From contig JASUTR010000247.1 in the NCBI GenBank assembly GCA_035048495.1, positions 304,057 to 368,056 of the forward strand: a stretch of 64,000 bases of DNA, read 5' to 3'. The notes below the pieces were generated by a model. That model worked only from the letters and a program-made list of their open reading frames with translations, was not told the origin of the DNA and did no database searches. The stretch's first letter is position 1; each line of letters starts with the position of its first letter. The DNA comes from Euptelea pleiosperma. Its lineage: Eukaryota > Streptophyta > Magnoliopsida > Ranunculales > Eupteleaceae. This document shows positions 25,480 to 37,179 of the stretch, one piece after another. The position numbers and the translations under genes are program-made.

Positions 25480-25655
25480 AATGTAACACACAAACTGAGT
25501 CCAATTTGAGACGTCGACGCACGGATGGAGTTAACATGTTTCGACTGTCCCGAATCTTGTTTCAACACTTCAAATGTGTTGAAACATAGTAATGGAAGAG
25601 TTTGAGTCCAATTATGAGGTCCGGTTGCGAAAAAGTCACAAGTTATAGGCTTCGG
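25480..25655 (+). repeat. G/E hybrid monomer (176 bp), copy 2 only
   Basis: It has a G start and an E end but lacks the 'cctgaatc' of 8,749, so it arose independently. It replaces the G-D'-E series of copy 1 and removes 353 bp (177 + 176). It is followed by K. Confidence 0.82.
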
Positions 25656-27773
25656 AATGTAACACACAAACTGAGTCCAATTTGAGACGTTGACGCACGG
25701 ATGGAGCTAACTTGTTTCGACTGTCCCGAATCTTGTTCCAACACTTCAAATGTGTTGAAACAATAGTAATGGAAGAGTTTGAGTCCAATTACGAGGTCCG
25801 GTTGCGAAAAAGTCACAAGTTATAGGCTTCGGAATGTAACACACAAACTGAGTCCAATTTGAGACGTCGACGCACGGATGGAGTTAACATGTTTCGACTG
25901 TCCCGAATCTTGTTTCAACACTTCAAATGTGTTGAAACAATAGTAATGGAAGAGTTTGAGTCCAATTATGAGGTCCGGTTGCAAAAAAGTCACAAGTTAT
26001 AGGCTTCAGAATGTAAATCACAAACTGAGTCCAATTAATGACATTGACGCACGGATGGAGCCAACTTGCTTCGACTGCTCCTAATCTTGTTCCAACACTT
26101 CAAATGTGTTGAAACAATAGTAATGGAAGAGTATGAGTCAATTACGAGGTCCGGTTGCGAAAAAGTCACAACTTATAGGCTTCTAAATGTAACACACAAA
26201 CTGAGTCCAATTTGAGGTGTTGACGCACGGATGGAGCTAACATGTTTCGACTGTCCCGAATCTTGTTTCAACACTTCAAATGTGTTGAAACATAGTAATG
26301 GAAGAGTTTGAGTCCAATTATGAGGTCCGGTTGCGAAAAAGTCACAACTTATAGGCTTCTGAATGTAACACACAAACTGAGTCCAATTAAAGAAATTGAC
26401 ACCCGGATTGAGCTAACTTGTTTCGACTGCCCCAAATCTTGTTCCAACACTTCAAATGTGTTGAAACAATAGTAATGGAAGAGTTTGAGTCCAATTACGA
26501 GGTCCGGTTGCGAAAAAGTCACAAGTTATAGGCTTCGGAATGTAACACACAAACTGAGTCCAATTTGAGACGTCGACGCACGGATGGAGTTAACATGTTT
26601 CGACTGTCCCGAATCTTGTTTCAACACTTCAAATGTGTTGAAACAATAGTAATGGAAGAGTTTGAGTCCAATTATGAGGTCCGGTTGCAAAAAAGTCACA
26701 AGTTATAGGCTTCAGAATGTAAATCACAAACTGAGTCCAATTAATGACATTGACGCACGGATGGAGCCAACTTTCTTCGACTGCTCCTAATCTTGTTCCA
26801 ACACTTCAAATGTGTTGAAACAATAGTAATGGAAGAGTATGAGTCAATTACGAGGTCCGGTTGCGAAAAAGTCACAACTTATAGGCTTCTAAATGTAACA
26901 CACAAACTGAGTCCAATTTGAGGTGTTGACGCACGGATGGAGCTAACATGTTTCGACTGTCCCGAATCTTGTTTCAACACTTCAAATGTGTTGAAACATA
27001 GTAATGGAAGAGTTTGAGTCCAATTATGAGGTCCGGTTGCGAAAAAGTCACAAGTTATAGGCTTCGGAATGTAACACACAAACTGAGTCCAATTTGAGAC
27101 GTTGACGCACGGATGGAGCTAACTTGTTTCGACTGTCCCGAATCTTGTTCCAACACTTCAAATGTGTTGAAACAATAGTAATGGAAGAGTTTGAGTCCAA
27201 TTACGAGGTCCGGTTGCGAAAAAGTCACAAGTTATAGGCTTCGGAATGTAACACACAAACTGAGTCCAATTTGAGACGTCGACGCACGGATGGAGTTAAC
27301 ATGTTTCGACTGTCCCGAATCTTGTTTCAACACTTCAAATGTGTTGAAACAATAGTAATGGAAGAGTTTGAGTCCAATTATGAGGTCCGGTTGCAAAAAA
27401 GTCACAAGTTATAGGCTTCAGAATGTAAATCACAAACTGAGTCCAATTAATGACATTGACGCACGGATGGAGCCAACTTGCTTCGACTGCTCCTAATCTT
27501 GTTCCAACACTTCAAATGTGTTGAAACAATAGTAATGGAAGAGTATGAGTCAATTACGAGGTCCGGTTGCGAAAAAGTCACAACTTATAGGCTTCTAAAT
27601 GTAACACACAAACTGAGTCCAATTTGAGGTGTTGACGCACGGATGGAGCTAACATGTTTCGACTGTCCCGAATCTTGTTTCAACACTTCAAATGTGTTGA
27701 AACATAGTAATGGAAGAGTTTGAGTCCAATTATGAGGTCCGGTTGCGAAAAAGTCACAACTTATAGGCTTCTG
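25656..27773 (+). repeat. Tetramer HOR, three units in copy 2
   Basis: Units at 25,656-26,361, 26,362-27,067 and 27,068-27,773. In the middle unit the K monomer is replaced by an H/K hybrid (H start 'aattaaagaaattg', K tail). The middle unit carries 'aactttcttcg' and aligns with 15,545 onward at offset 10,994. Expansion therefore occurred by crossover inside the hybrid. Confidence 0.88.
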
Positions 27774-27950
27774 AATGTAACACACAAACTGAGTCCAATT
27801 AAAGAAATTGACACCCGGATTGAGCTAACTTGTTTCGACTGCCCCAAATCTTGTTCCAACACTTCAAATGTGTTGAAACAATAGTAATGGAAGAGTTTGA
27901 GTCCAATTACGAGGTCCGATTGCGAAAAAGTCACAACTTATTGGCTTCTG

Positions 27951-28080
27951 AATGTAACACACAAACTGAGTCCAATTTGAGACGTTGACGCACGGATGGA
28001 GCTAACTTGTTTCGACTGTCCCGAATCTTGTTCCAATTACGAGGTCCGGTTGCGAAAAAGTCACAAGTTATAGGCTTCGG
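27951..28080 (+). repeat. Truncated monomer t, end of copy 2
   Basis: Same junction. Precedes the G monomer that opens copy 3. Confidence 0.92.
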
Positions 28081-30380
28081 AATGTAACATACAAACTGAG
28101 TCCAATTTGAGACGTCGACGCACGGATGGAGTTAACATGTTTCGACTGTCCCGAATCTTGTTTCAACACTTCAAATGTGTTGAAACAATAGTAATGGAAG
28201 AGTTTGAGTCCAATTATTAGGTCCGGTTGCAAAAAAGTCACAAGTTATAGGCTTCAGAATGTAAATCACAAACTGAGTCCAATTAATGACATTGACGCAC
28301 GGATGGAGCTAACTTGTTTCGACTGTCCCGAATCTTGTTCCAACACTTCAAATGTGTTGAAACAATAGTAATGGAAGAGTTTGAGTCCAATTACGAGGTC
28401 CGGTTGCGAAAAAGTCACAAGTTATAGGCTTCGGAATGTAACTCACAAACTGAGTCCAATTTGAGACGTTGACGCACGGATGGAGCTAACTTGTTTCGAC
28501 TGTCCCGAATCTTGTTCCAACACTTTAAATGTGTTGAAACAATAGTAATGGAAGAGTTTGAGTCCAATTACGAGGTCCAGTTGCGAAAAAGTCACAAGTT
28601 ATAGGCTTCGGAATGTAACTCACAAACTGAGTCCAATTTGTGACGTTGACGCACGGATGGAGCTAATTTGTTTCGACTGTCTCGAATCTTGTTCCAACAC
28701 TTCAAATGTTTTGAAACAATAGTAATGAAAGAGTTTGAGTAAAATTATGAGGTCCGGTTGCGACAAAGTCACAATTTATAGGCTTCGGAATGTAACACAC
28801 AAACTGAGTCCATTTTGAGACGTTGACGCACGGATGGACCTAACTTGTTTCGACTGTCACGAATCTTGTTCCCACACTTCAAATGTGTTGAAACAATAGT
28901 AATGGAAGAGTTTGAGTCCAATTACGAGGTCCGGTTGCGAAAAAGTCACAAGTTATAGGCTTCGGAATGTAACTCACAAACTGAGTCCAATTTGAGACGT
29001 TGACGCACGGATGGAGCTAACTTGTTTCGACTGTCCCGAATCTTGTTCCAACACTTTAAATGTGTTGAAACAATAGTAATGGAAGAGTTTGAGTCCAATT
29101 ACGAGGTCCAGTTGCGAAAAAGTCACAAGTTATAGGCTTCGGAATGTAACTCACAAACTGAGTCCAATTTCTGACGTTGACGCACGGATGGAGCTAATTT
29201 GTTTCGACTGTCTCGAATCTTGTTCCAACACTTCAAATGTTTTGAAACAATAGTAATGAAAGAGTTTGAGTAAAATTATGAGGTCCGGTTGCGACAAAGT
29301 AACAATTTATAGGCTTCGGAATGTAACTCACAAACTGAGTCCAATTTGAGACGTTGACGCACGGATGGAGCTAACTTGTTTCGACTGTCCCGAATCTTGT
29401 TCCAACACTTTAAATGTGTTGAAACAATAGTAATGGAAGAGTTTGAGTCCAATTACGAGGTCCAGTTGCGAAAAAGTCACAAGTTATAGGCTTCGGAATC
29501 TAACTCACAAACTAAGTTCAATTTGTGACGTTGACGCACGGATGGAGCTAATTTGTTTCGACTGTCTCGAATCTTGTTCCAACACTTCAAATGTTTTGAA
29601 ACGATAGTAATGAAAGAGTTTGAGTAAAATTAAGAGGTCCGGTTGCGACAAAGTCACAATTTATAGGCTTCGGAATGTAACACACAAACTGAGTCCATTT
29701 TGAGACGTTGACGCACGGATGGACCTAACTTGTTTCGACTGTCACGAATCTTGTTCCAACACTTCAAATGTGTTGAAACAATAGTAATGGAATAGTTTGA
29801 GTCCAATTACGAGGTCCGATTGCGAAAAAGTCACAAGTTATAGGCTTCTGAATGTAACACACAAACTGAGTCCAATTAATGACATTGACGCACGGATGGA
29901 GCCAACTTGCTTCGACTGCTCCTAATCTTGTTCCAACACTTCAAATGTGTTGAAACAATAGTAATGGAAGAGTATGAGTCCAATTACGAGGTCTGATTGC
30001 GAAAAAGTTACAAGTTATAGGCTTCTGAATGTAACACACAAACTTAGTCCAATTAATGACATTGACGCACGGATGGAGCCAACTTGCTTCGACTGCTCCT
30101 AATCTTGTTCCAACACTTCAAATGTGTTGAAACAATAGTAATGGAAGAGTATGAGTCCAATTACGAGGTCCGGTTGCGAAAAAGTCACAACTTATAGGCT
30201 TCTGAATGTAACACACAAACTGAGTCCAATTTGAGGCTTTGACGCACGGATGGAGCTAACATGTTTCTTCTGTCCCGAATCTTGTTTCAACACTTCAAAT
30301 GTGTTGAAACATAGTAATGGAAGAGTTTGAGTCCAATTATGAGATCCGGTTGCGAAAAAGTCACAAGTTATAGGCTTCTG

Positions 30381-31441
30381 AATGTAACACACAAACTGAG
30401 TCCAATTTTAGACGTTGACGCACGGATGGAGCTAACTTGTTTCGACTGTCCCGAATCTTGTTCCAACACTTTAAATGTGTTGAAACAATAGAAATGGAAG
30501 AGTTTGAGTCCAATTACGAGGTCCAGTTGCGAAAAAGTCACAAGTTATAGGCTTCGGAATGTAACTCACAAACTGAGTTCAATTTGTGACGTTGACGCAC
30601 GGATGGAGCTAATTTGTTTCGACTGTCTCGAATCTTGTTCCAACACTTCAAATGTTTTGAAACAATAGTAATGAAAGAGTTTGAGTAAAATTATGAGGTC
30701 CGGTTGCGACAAAGTCACAATTTATAGGCTTCGGAATGTAACACACAAACTGAGTCTATTTTGAGACGTTGACGCACGGATGGACCTAACTTTTTTCGAC
30801 TGTCACGAATCTTGTTCAAACACTTCAAATGTGTTGAAACAATAGTAATAGAAGAGTTTGAGTCCAATTACGAGGTCCGGTTGCGAAAAAGTCACAAGTT
30901 ATAGGCTTCGGAATGTAAAACACAAACTGAATCCAATTTGAGACGTTGACGCACGAATGGAGCTAACATGTTTCGACTGTCCCGAATATTGTTCCAACAT
31001 TCAAATGTTTTAAAACAATAGTAATGGAAGAGTTTGAGTCCAATTATGAGGTCCGGTTGCGAAAAAGTCACTAGTTATAGGCTTCGGAATGTAACACACA
31101 AACTGAGTGCAATTAAACACATTGACGCACGGATGGAGCTAACTTGCTTCGACTGCCCCGAATCTTGTTCCAACACTTCAAATATGTTGAAACAATAGTA
31201 ATGGAAGAATTCGAGTCTAATTACGATGTCCGGTTGCGAAAAAGTAACAAGTTATAGGCTTCAGAATGTAACACACAAACTGAGTCCAATTAAAGAAATT
31301 GACGCCCGGATTGAGCTAACTTGTTTCGACTGCCCCGAATCTTGTTCCAACACTTCAAATGTGTTGAAACAATAGTAATGGAAGAGTTTGAGTCCAATTA
31401 CGAGGTCCGGTTGCGAAAAAGTCACAAGTTATAGGCTTCGG
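30381..31441 (+). repeat. Hexamer HOR, copy 3 unit 1
   Basis: Matches copy 2 unit 1 at offset 10,994. It carries private substitutions at 30,492, 30,988 and 31,009, the densest cluster of copy-specific changes in the accurate part of the window. Confidence 0.9.
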
Positions 31442-32502
31442 AATGTAACTCACAAACTGAGTCCAATTTGAGACGTTGACGCACGGATGGAGCTAACTTG
31501 TTTCGACTGTCCCGAATCTTGTTCCAACACTTTAAATGTGTTGAAACAATAGTAATGGAAGAGTTTGAGTCCAATTACGAGGTCCAGTTGCGAAAAAGTC
31601 ACAAGTTATAGGCTTCGGAATGTAACTCACAAACTGAGTTCAATTTGTGACGTTGACGCACGGATGGAGCTAATTTGTTTCGACTGTCTCGAATCTTGTT
31701 CCAACACTTCAAATGTTTTGAAACAATAGTAATGAAAGAGTTTGAGTAAAATTATGAGGTCCGGTTGCGACAAAGTCACAATTTATAGGCTTCGGAATGT
31801 AACACACAAACTGAGTCTATTTTGAGACGTTGACGCACGGATGGACCTAACTTTTTTCGACTGTCACGAATCTTGTTCAAACACTTCAAATGTGTTGAAA
31901 CAATAGTAATAGAAGAGTTTGAGTCCAATTACGAGGTCCGGTTGCGAAAAAGTCACAAGTTATAGGCTTCGGAATGTAAAACACAAACTGAATCCAATTT
32001 GAGACGTTGACGCACGAATGGAGCTAACATGTTTCGACTGTCCCGAATCTTGTTCCAACATTCAAATGTGTTAAAACAATAGTAATGGAAGAGTTTGAGT
32101 CCAATTATGAGGTCCGGTTGCGAAAAAGTCACTAGTTATAGGCTTCGGAATGTAACACACAAACTGAGTGCAATTAAACACATTGACGCACGGATGGAGC
32201 TAACTTGCTTCGACTGCCCCGAATCTTGTTCCAACACTTCAAATATGTTGAAACAATAGTAATGGAAGAATTCGAGTCTAATTACGATGTCCGGTTGCGA
32301 AAAAGTAACAAGTTATAGGCTTCAGAATGTAACACACAAACTGAGTCCAATTAAAGAAATTGACGCCCGGATTGAGCTAACTTGTTTCGACTGCCCCGAA
32401 TCTTGTTCCAACACTTCAAATGTGTTGAAACAATAGTAATGGAAGAGTTTGAGTCCAATTACGAGGTCTGATTGCGAAAAAGTCACAACTTATTGGCTTC
32501 TG
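31442..32502 (+). repeat. Hexamer HOR, copy 3 unit 2
   Basis: Matches copy 2 unit 2 at offset 10,994. No private substitution was noticed. Confidence 0.9.
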
Positions 32503-32632
32503 AATGTAACACACAAACTGAGTCCAATTTGAGACGTTGACGCACGGATGGAGCTAACTTGTTTCGACTGTCCCGAATCTTGTTCCAATTACGAGGTCCG
32601 GTTGCGAAAAAGTCACAAGTTATAGGCTTCGG
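32503..32632 (+). repeat. Truncated monomer t, copy 3 internal
   Basis: Equivalent of 21,509 at offset 10,994. Confidence 0.92.
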
Positions 32633-34222
32633 AATGTAACATACAAACTGAGTCCAATTTGAGACGTCGACGCACGGATGGAGTTAACATGTTTCGACTG
32701 TCCTGAATCTTGTTTCAACACTTCAAATGTGTTGAAACATAGTAATGGAAGAGTTTGAGTCCAATTATGAGGTCCGGTTGCGAAAAAGTCACAAGTTATA
32801 GGCTTCTGAATGTAACACACAAACTGAGTCCAATTTTAGACGTTGACGCATGGATGGAGCTAACTTGTTTCGACTGTCCCGAATCTTGTTCCAACACTTC
32901 AAATGTGTTGAAACAATAGTAATGGAATAGTTTGAGTCCAATTACGAGGTCTGATTGCGAAAAAGTTACAAGTTATAGGCTTCTGAATGTAACACACAAA
33001 CTTAGTCCAATTAATGACATTGACGCACGGATGGAGCCAACTTGCTTCGACTGCTCCTAATCTTGTTCCAACACTTCAAATGTGTTGAAACAATAGTAAT
33101 GGAAGAGTATGAGTCCAATTACGAGGTCCGGTTGCGAAAAAGTCACAACTTATAGGCTTCTGAATGTAACACACAAACTGAGTCCAATTTGAGGCGTTGA
33201 CGCACGGATGGAGCTAACATGTTTCGACTGTCCCGAATCTTGTTTCAACACTTCAAATGTGTTGAAACATAGTAATGGAAGAGTTTGAGTCCAATTATGA
33301 GATCCGGTTGCGAAAAAGTCACAAGTTATAGGCTTCTGAATGTAACTCACAAACTGAGTTCAATTTGTGACGTTGACGCACGGATGGAGCTAATTTGTTT
33401 CGACTGTCTCGAATCTTGTTCCAACACTTCAAATATTTTGAAACAATAGTAATGAAAGAGTTTGAGTAAAATTATGAGGTCCGGTTGCGACAAAGTCACA
33501 ATTTATAGGCTTCGGAATGTAACACACAAACTGAGTCTATTTTGAGACGTTGACGCACGGATGGACCTAACTTGTTTCGACTGTCACGAATCTTGTTCCA
33601 ACACTTCAAATGTGTTGAAACAATAGTAATAGAAGAGTTTGAGTCCAATTACGAGGTCCGGTTGCGAAAAAGTCACAAGTTATAGGCTTTGGAATGTAAA
33701 ACACAAACTGAATCCAATTTGAGACGTTGACGCACGAATGGAGCTAACATGTTTCGACTGTCCCGAATCTTGTTCCAACATTCAAATGTGTTAAAACAAT
33801 AGTAATGGAAGAGTTTGAGTCCAATTATGAGGTCCGGTTGCGAAAAAGTCACTAGTTATAGGCTTCGGAATGTAACACACAAACTGAGTCCAATTAAACA
33901 CATTGACGCACGGATGGAGCTAACTTGCTTCGACTGCCCCGAATCTTGTTCCAACACTTCAAATATGTTGAAACAATAGTAATGGAAGAATTCGAGTCTA
34001 ATTACGATGTCCGGTTGCGAAAAAGTAACAAGTTATAGGCTTCAGAATGTAACACACAAACTGAGTCCAATTAAAGAAATTGACGCCCGGATTGAGCTAA
34101 CTTGTTTCGACTGCCCCGAATCTTGTTCCAACACTTCAAATGTGTTGAAACAATAGTAATGGAAGAGTTTGAGTCCAATTTCGAGGTCCGATTGCGAAAA
34201 AGTCACAACTTATTGGCTTCTG

Positions 34223-34352
34223 AATGTAACACACAAACTGAGTCCAATTTGAGACGTTGACGCATGGATGGAGCTAACTTGTTTCGACTGTCCCGAATCT
34301 TGTTCCAATTACGAGGTCCGGTTGCGAAAAAGTCACAAGTTATAGGCTTCGG
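34223..34352 (+). repeat. Truncated monomer t, copy 3, 'gcatgg' variant
   Basis: Equivalent of 23,229 at offset 10,994. Confidence 0.92.
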
Positions 34353-35060
34353 AATGTAACATACAAACTGAGTCCAATTTGAGACGTCGACGCACGGATG
34401 GAGTTAACATGTTTCGACTGTCCCGAATCTTGTTTCAACACTTCAAATGTGTTGAAACAATAGTAATGGAAGAGTTTGATTCCAATTATGAGGTCCGGTT
34501 GCAAAAAAGTCACAAGTTATAGGCTTCAGAATGTAAATCACAAACTGAGTCCAATTAATGACATTGACGCACGGATGGAGCTAACTTGTTTCGACTGTCC
34601 CGAATCTTGTTCCAACACTTTAAATGTGTTGAAACAATAGTAATGGAAGAGTTTGAGTCCAATTACGAGGTCCAGTTGCGAAAAAGTCAGAAGTTATAGG
34701 CTTCGGAATGTAACTCACAAACTGAGTCCAATTTGTGACGTTGACGCACGGATGGAGCTAATTTGTTTCGACTGTCTCGAATCTTGTTCCAACACTTCAA
34801 ATGTTTTGAAACAATAGTAATGAAAGAGTTTGAGTAAAATTATGAGGTCCGGTTGCGACAAAGTCACAATTTATAGGCTTCGGAATGTAACACTCAAACT
34901 GAGTCCATTTTGAGACGTTGACGCACGGATGGACCTAACTTGTTTCGACTGTCACGAATCTTGTTCCAACATTTCAAATGTGTTGAAACAATAGTAATGG
35001 AAGAGTTTGACTCCAATTACGAGGTCCGGTTGCGAAAAAGTCACAAGTTATAGGCTTCGG

Positions 35061-35235
35061 AATGTAAAACACAAACTGAATCCAATTTGAGACGTTGACG
35101 CACGAATGGAGCTAACATGTTTCGACTGTCCCGAATCTTGTTCCAACATTCAAATGTGTTGAAACATAGTAATGGAAGAGTTTGAGTCCAATTATGAGGT
35201 CCGGTTGCGAAAAAGTCACAAGTTATAGGCTTCTG
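35061..35235 (+). repeat. F/E hybrid monomer, copy 3
   Basis: Copy of 24,067-24,241 at offset 10,994. 175 bp. Confidence 0.85.
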
Positions 35236-36296
35236 AATGTAACACACAAACTGAGTCCAATTTGAGACGTTGACGCACGGATGGAGCTAACTTGTTTCGA
35301 CTGTCCCGAATCTTGTTCCAACACTTTAAATGTGATGAAACAATAGTAATGGAAGAGTTTGAGTCCAATTACGAGGTCCGGTTGCGAAAAAGTCACAAGT
35401 TATAGGCTTCGGAATGTAACTCACAAACTGAGTCCAATTTGAGACGTTGACGCACGGATGGAGCTAACTTGTTTCGACTCTCCCGAATCTTGTTCCAACA
35501 CTTTAAATGTGTTGAAACAATAGTAATGGAAGAGTTTGAGTCCAATTACGAGGTCCAGTTGCGAAAAAGTCACAAGTTATAGGCTTCGGAATGTAACTCA
35601 CAAACTGAGTTCAATTTGTGACGTTGACGCACGGATGGAGCTAATTTGTTTCGACTGTCTCGAATCTTGTTCCAACACTTCAAATGTTTTGAAACAATAG
35701 TAATGAAAGAGTTTGAGTAAAATTATGAGGTCCGGTTGCGATAAAGTCACAATTTAATAGGCTTCGGAATGTAACACTCAAACTGAGTCCATTTTGAGAC
35801 GTTGACGCACGGATGGACCTACTTGTTTCGACTGTCACGAATCTTGTTCCAACACTTCAAATGTGTTGAAACAATAGTAATGGAAGAGTTTGAGTCCAAT
35901 TACGAGGTCCGGTTGCGAAAAAGTCACAAGTTATAGGCTTCGGAATGTAAAACACAAACTGAATCCAATTTGAGACGTTGACGCACGAATGGAGCTAACA
36001 TGTTTCGACTGTCCCGAATCTTGTTCCAACATTCAAATGTGTTAAAACAATAGTAATGGAAGAGTATGAGTCCAATTACGAGGTCCGATTGCGAAAAAGT
36101 CACAACTTATTGGCTTCTGAATGTAACACACAAACTGAGTCCAATTTGAGACGTTGACGCACGGATGGAGCTAACTTGTTTCGACTGTCCCGAATCTTGT
36201 TCCAACACTTCAAATGTGTTAAAACAATAGTAATGGAAGAGTTTGAGTCCAATTACGAGGTCCGGTTGCGAAAAAGTCACAAGTTATAGGCTTCGG

Positions 36297-37002
36297 AATG
36301 TAACACACAAACTGAGTCCAATTTGAGACGTTGACGCACGGATGGAGCTAACTTGTTTCGACTGTCCCGAATCTTGTTCCAACACTTCAAATGTGTTGAA
36401 ACAATAGTAATGGAAGAGTTTGAGTCCAATTACGAGGTCCGGTTGCGAAAAAGTCACAAGTTATAGGCTTCGGAATGTAACACACAAACTGAGTCCAATT
36501 TGAGACGTCGACGCACGGATGGAGTTAACATGTTTCGACTGTCCCGAATCTTGTTTCAACACTTCAAATGTGTTGAAACAATAGTAATGGAAGAGTTTGA
36601 GTCCAATTATGAGGTCCGGTTGCAAAAAAGTCACAAGTTATAGGCTTCAGAATGTAAATCACAAACTGAGTCCAATTAATGACATTGACGCACGGATGGA
36701 GCCAACTTTCTTCGACTGCTCCTAATCTTGTTCCAACACTTCAAATGTGTTGAAACAATAGTAATGGAAGAGTATGAGTCAATTACGAGGTCCGGTTGCG
36801 AAAAAGTCACAACTTATAGGCTTCTAAATGTAACACACAAACTGAGTCCAATTTGAGGTGTTGACGCACGGATGGAGCTAACATGTTTCGACTGTCCCGA
36901 ATCTTGTTTCAACACTTCAAATGTGTTGAAACATAGTAATGGAAGAGTTTGAGTCCAATTATGAGGTCCGGTTGCGAAAAAGTCACAACTTATAGGCTTC
37001 TG
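36297..37002 (+). repeat. Tetramer HOR, one unit in copy 3
   Basis: One unit with the 'aactttcttcg' D' of a first unit, but its E passes directly to H as a last unit does. It looks like a contraction from two units to one by crossover between E monomers. Confidence 0.87.
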
Positions 37003-37179
37003 AATGTAACACACAAACTGAGTCCAATTAAAGAAATTGACACCCGGATTGAGCTAACTTGTTTCGACTGCCCCAAATCTTGTTCCAACACTTCAAATGT
37101 GTTGAACAATAGTAATGGAAGAGTATGAGTCAATTACGAGGTCCGGTTGCGAAAAGTCACAACTTATAGGTTCTAAATG

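Larger units (their letters stand above)
17087..28080 (+). repeat. Higher-order superunit copy 2 (63 monomers, 10,994 bp)
   Basis: It has the same monomer order as copy 1 with three changes: two rather than three hexamers, a G/E hybrid at 25,480, and extra tetramers at the 3' end. Length reconciles exactly: 63 x 177 minus three 47-bp deletions minus 16 single-base losses equals 10,994. Private substitutions by eye include t at 18,639 (a at 4,688 and 29,633) and g at 22,076 (a in the other copies). Confidence 0.9.
28081..37179 (+). repeat. Higher-order superunit copy 3, partial (52 monomers)
   Basis: It matches copy 2 at a constant offset of 10,994 bp from 28,081 to about 35,755. Private changes include a at 30,492, a at 30,988 and t at 31,009. 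A 1-bp insertion near 35,756 and a 1-bp deletion near 35,821 are the first indels breaking the register. It then has a single K-G-D'-E tetramer (36,297-37,002) and an H monomer (from 37,003) whose 3' part carries the first cluster of indels. Confidence 0.88.
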
